Part shown: positions 61,389 through 64,000 of the stretch, piece by piece | How the letters are laid out: each line of letters starts with the position of its first letter | How positions within the stretch are numbered: position 1 is the stretch's first letter | DNA from: Bradyrhizobium sp. WSM471 | GTDB taxonomy: Bacteria > Pseudomonadota > Alphaproteobacteria > Rhizobiales > Xanthobacteraceae | NCBI RefSeq assembly: GCF_000244915.1 | Contig: NZ_CM001442.1 | Span: forward strand, 6,014,001-6,078,000 | DNA length: 64,000 nt | Direction: 5' to 3' | The notes under the pieces: generated by a model | Databases searched by the model: none | The model's input: only the letters and a program-made list of their open reading frames with translations | What the model was told of the DNA's origin: nothing | Program-made: the position numbers and the translations under genes

Positions 61389-62294
61389 ATGTCCCTCGTC
61401 GCCACGCTGATCTGCAACCCGAATAGTCCCGCGCTCGACTCGACCATCGTCGACGGCGCCCGCGCCGTGCTGCCTCAGGCAGCTCCGGCGCACTGGCTGT
61501 TCGACGGGGTTGCAGTCGATATCCCCTTCGGTGCCGACAGTAACCTCGAAGGCGACCGTCACGCCATCGAGCAGCGACTTCGCGAGATTCGAGGCGACCT
61601 GCCCATCGATATCGTCGTGCAGCCAGTCGGCTTCCGGCGCAAGAAGCTTTTTCTCGCCGACATGGATTCCACCATGATCGGTCAGGAATGCATCGACGAA
61701 CTCGCCGATTTCGTCGGGGTGAAGGCCCATGTGGCAGCCATCACCGAGCGCGCGATGCGCGGCGAGGTCGAGTTCGAGCCGGCGCTGCGCGAGCGCGTCG
61801 CGCTGCTCAAGGACCTCCCCGCCAGTGCGGTCAACGAGGTGCTGGCCAAGCGCATTACGCTGACGCCGGGTGGCCGCGAACTGGTCGCGACCATGCGCGC
61901 CCATGGCGCCTATGCCTGTCTCGTGTCCGGCGGCTTTACGCTGTTCACCAGCGCGGTCGCCACCAGGATCGGTTTCCAGGAGAACCGCGCCAACGAGCTC
62001 GTCGTCCGCGACGGCAAGTTTACCGGCGAGGTGAAGGAGCCGATCTTGGGGCGCGCGGCAAAGCTCGCGACGCTGGTGGATCTAATGGAGTCGTTCGATC
62101 TCGACGACGTGGACTCGCTGGCGGTTGGCGACGGCGCCAATGATCTCGCGATGATCCAGGCGGCGGGCCTGGGCGTGGCGTATCATGCGAAGCCTGCGGT
62201 GGCCGCGGCTGCGGCGGCCCGGATCGATCATGGCGACCTCACCGCGCTCCTGTACGCGCAGGGGTATCGGCGGGAGGAATTCGTGGAGGCGTAG
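61389..62294 (+). CDS. serB: Phosphoserine phosphatase
   Basis: Last step of serine synthesis. 301 residues. HAD motif [21 protein letters not shown] (about 87-106; nucleophile Asp in DMDST), motif [12 protein letters not shown], motif [25 protein letters not shown]. The N-terminal 80 residues form the usual SerB extension (ACT-like). ATG 61389; no strong ribosome site (CCTCAA upstream). Confidence 0.95.
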   Translation: MSLVATLICNPNSPALDSTIVDGARAVLPQAAPAHWLFDGVAVDIPFGADSNLEGDRHAIEQRLREIRGDLPIDIVVQPVGFRRKKLFLADMDSTMIGQECIDELADFVGVKAHVAAITERAMRGEVEFEPALRERVALLKDLPASAVNEVLAKRITLTPGGRELVATMRAHGAYACLVSGGFTLFTSAVATRIGFQENRANELVVRDGKFTGEVKEPILGRAAKLATLVDLMESFDLDDVDSLAVGDGANDLAMIQAAGLGVAYHAKPAVAAAAAARIDHGDLTALLYAQGYRREEFVEA

Positions 62295-62305
62295 TCTCCT
62301 CTCCG

Positions 62306-62409
62306 CTGTCATCACCCGCGAAAGCGGGTGATCCAGTATTCCCGAGACAGCGCGAGGATACGGAAAAGCCGCGGCGTACTGGATGCCCCGCTTTCGCGGA
62401 GCATGACAG
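62306..62409. repeat. Palindromic repeat, CTGTCATC...GTACTGGAT family, copy 2
   Basis: Ends are inverted: CTGTCAT (62306-62312) and ATGACAG (62403-62409). Inside lie ACCCGC/GCGGGT, GATCCAGTATTCC and GCCGCGGCGTACTGGAT as in 58190-58292. Sits between the convergent serB and degP genes. Confidence 0.8.
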
Positions 62410-62432
62410 TGAATGTGTGGCTGCTCGTGCGC

Positions 62433-63929
62433 CTACTGCACGCTCAGCGCGACAAACCGAAGCTCGCCGTCGGCGTTCGACACCAGCAGCAACACCGACT
62501 TCTTGCCGTCCTTCTTGAGCTGGTCGACCCGCTTCTGGATATCGGCGCCGCTGGAGACGGCCTCCTGCGCCACCTCGACGATGACGTCGCCGGCGGAGAT
62601 GCGCTTCTCGGCGGCATCCGAATTGGCGTCGACATTGGTGACGACAACGCCCTTGACGCTGTCCTTGATCTTGTAGCGCGTACGCAGATCCTTGCTCAGC
62701 GCCGCGAGGTCGAGGCCGAGCGCCTTCTGTGTCACGGTCTTTTCAGGCGGAGGCTCGTCGGTCTTCACTGCGGCCTGCACCTTCTCGGGATCCTGCAACC
62801 GGCCGAGCGTGACCTTCTTTGTCTCCTCCTGACTCTTCCGGATGATGACGACGTCGACCTCCTTGCCGACCGCCGTGTCGGCGACCACGCGAGAGAGATC
62901 CTTGGGGTCCTTGACGTCCTTGCCGTCGAACTTGACGACGACGTCGCCGGGCTCGATGCCGGCCGGTTTGGCCGGGCCCTTGTCGTCGACGCCGGCAACC
63001 AGCGCGCCGCGCGGCGGCTTGATGTTGAGGCTCTCGGCGATCTCGTCGGTGACGCTCTGGATGCGCACGCCCAGCCAGCCGCGGCGCAACTCGCCGAACT
63101 GGCGGAGCTGGTCGACGACACCCGCGACCGTCTTCGACGGTACGGCGAAGCCGATGCCGATCGAGCCGCCGGAGGGCGAGATGATCAGCGTGTTGACGCC
63201 GATGACATCGCCATCGAGGTTGAACAGCGGACCGCCGGAATTGCCGCGGTTGATGGAGGCGTCGGTCTGAATGTAGCTGTCGTAGGGACCTGACGAGATG
63301 TCACGGTTCTTCGCCGAGACGATACCGGCTGTCACGGTGCCGCCGAGGCTGAAAGGATTGCCGATCGCGACGACCCAGTCGCCGAGGCGCAGCTTGTCGG
63401 AATCGCCGAACTTCACCGACACCAGCGGCTTCGGCGGTTTGAACTTCAGCACGGCAAGGTCGGTCTTCTTGTCGACACCGACCAGATCGGCCTTGATCTT
63501 GGTCCCGTCGTTGAGGATGACGTTGATCTCGTCGGCGTCCGCGATGACGTGGTTGTTGGTGACGACGACGCCTGATGTGTCGATGATGAAGCCACTTCCG
63601 AGCGAGTTGGTCTTGCGCGGCGCCGGGCCGTTCTCGCCGCCCTTGCTGCCGCCGCCGGGACCCTTCCGATTCTTGAAGAAGTCGTCGAAGAACTCCTCGA
63701 AGGGCGAACCAGGCGGCAGTTGCGGCATGGCATTCCCGCCGCCACCCTTGGCCTCGACGGTCTGCGAGGTCGAGATGTTGACGACCGCGTCGATCACCTT
63801 CTCGGCGACGTCGGCGATGCCATCCGGTCCGCGCGCATGGGCCGGTGTGCCGAGTGCGCTGAAAGCGCCAAAGGCGAGCGCGGCCAGCCCTAAGCGCAAA
63901 CGGGTCGGGGCAATGGTGGCAGCGGTCAT
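62433..63929 (-). CDS. degP: Do-type periplasmic serine endoprotease
   Basis: 498 residues; ATG 63929 follows GGAGATC. Signal peptide MTAATIAPTRLRLGLAALAF, cleavage near AHA. Trypsin-like domain with the triad His in VVTNNHVIADADE, Asp in DKKTDLAVLKF and Ser in INRGNSGGPLFNL. Two PDZ domains follow (about 270-360 and 395-490). A Gly/Lys-rich loop (KGPGGGSKGGENG, about 85-100) takes the place of the long LA loop. Degrades or refolds damaged envelope proteins. Convergent with serB. The first 70 bp beyond its start are the window's end; no promoter can be called. Confidence 0.93.
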   Translation of the reverse strand: MTAATIAPTRLRLGLAALAFGAFSALGTPAHARGPDGIADVAEKVIDAVVNISTSQTVEAKGGGGNAMPQLPPGSPFEEFFDDFFKNRKGPGGGSKGGENGPAPRKTNSLGSGFIIDTSGVVVTNNHVIADADEINVILNDGTKIKADLVGVDKKTDLAVLKFKPPKPLVSVKFGDSDKLRLGDWVVAIGNPFSLGGTVTAGIVSAKNRDISSGPYDSYIQTDASINRGNSGGPLFNLDGDVIGVNTLIISPSGGSIGIGFAVPSKTVAGVVDQLRQFGELRRGWLGVRIQSVTDEIAESLNIKPPRGALVAGVDDKGPAKPAGIEPGDVVVKFDGKDVKDPKDLSRVVADTAVGKEVDVVIIRKSQEETKKVTLGRLQDPEKVQAAVKTDEPPPEKTVTQKALGLDLAALSKDLRTRYKIKDSVKGVVVTNVDANSDAAEKRISAGDVIVEVAQEAVSSGADIQKRVDQLKKDGKKSVLLLVSNADGELRFVALSVQ

Positions 63930-64000
63930 TGTGATCTCCAGGAAACAAGGATTCGAGGTCAAGACTGCGCTCGAACGGGGGGACGGCGCAAGCGCGGACC

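Overview
The window is GC-rich alphaproteobacterial chromosome. The gene content points to Bradyrhizobium or a close Rhizobiales relative: several branched-chain-amino-acid-type (HAAT) ABC systems, an ilvB/ilvN/ilvC cluster next to miaA, serB and a Do-type protease, glgC-glgA, PPK2, and dispersed palindromic intergenic repeats of the type I know from that genus. This is inference from content; there is no rRNA or other phylogenetic marker here. I see no tRNA, rRNA, CRISPR array, insertion sequence or prophage.

Layout. 1-11035: C-terminal part of a DAO-family oxidase; a HAAT operon (binding protein, two permeases, fused double ATPase, second binding protein); a short UvrA paralogue; an orphan HAAT binding protein. 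11077-19429: Gfo/Idh/MocA oxidoreductase, small RlpA-like protein, CmcJ/NvfI-type oxygenase, then a catalase-family gene, a 1032-residue winged-helix/ATPase/TPR regulator and a pair of tiny membrane proteins. The catalase gene and the membrane-protein pair carry the same promoter element (four direct repeats at exactly 11-bp spacing plus TAGCAT). 19775-22488: glgC-glgA. 22728-33635: SemiSWEET transporter, DODA-type dioxygenase, a type B carboxylesterase-like protein that has lost its serine nucleophile, a fused Baeyer-Villiger monooxygenase/esterase, several small conserved-looking proteins, a lipoprotein RlpA, malic enzyme and a TctC/Bug remnant. 33794-42822: large MscS channel, then a complete HAAT operon ending in an overlapping ppk2. 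42918-49397: NUDIX protein, a NitT/TauT/SsuABC-type system interrupted by an inverted cupin gene, and a two-gene glycine-betaine-type system with fused permease and binding protein. 49432-52582: membrane sulfatase-fold protein, DUF1330 protein and an SDR. 53058-60326: the ilv region on the minus strand, ilvB - threonine dehydratase-like - ilvN - methyltransferase - EamA - LysE/RhtB - ilvC, preceded by a promoter, a 21-codon leader peptide and an attenuator. 60421-63929: miaA and serB (divergent), then a DegP/HtrA protease.

How the genes fit together. Most of the window is uptake and processing of small nitrogen/carbon compounds plus branched-chain amino acid biosynthesis with candidate exporters beside it. 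The least explained unit is 13967-18954. A regulator with a PhoB-type DNA-binding domain lies between two promoters that carry PhoB-like direct repeats; one drives a catalase-fold protein and the other a translationally coupled pair of membrane microproteins. I propose this as a small self-contained stress regulon. The promoter repeats are seen directly; the regulator-operator link is inference.
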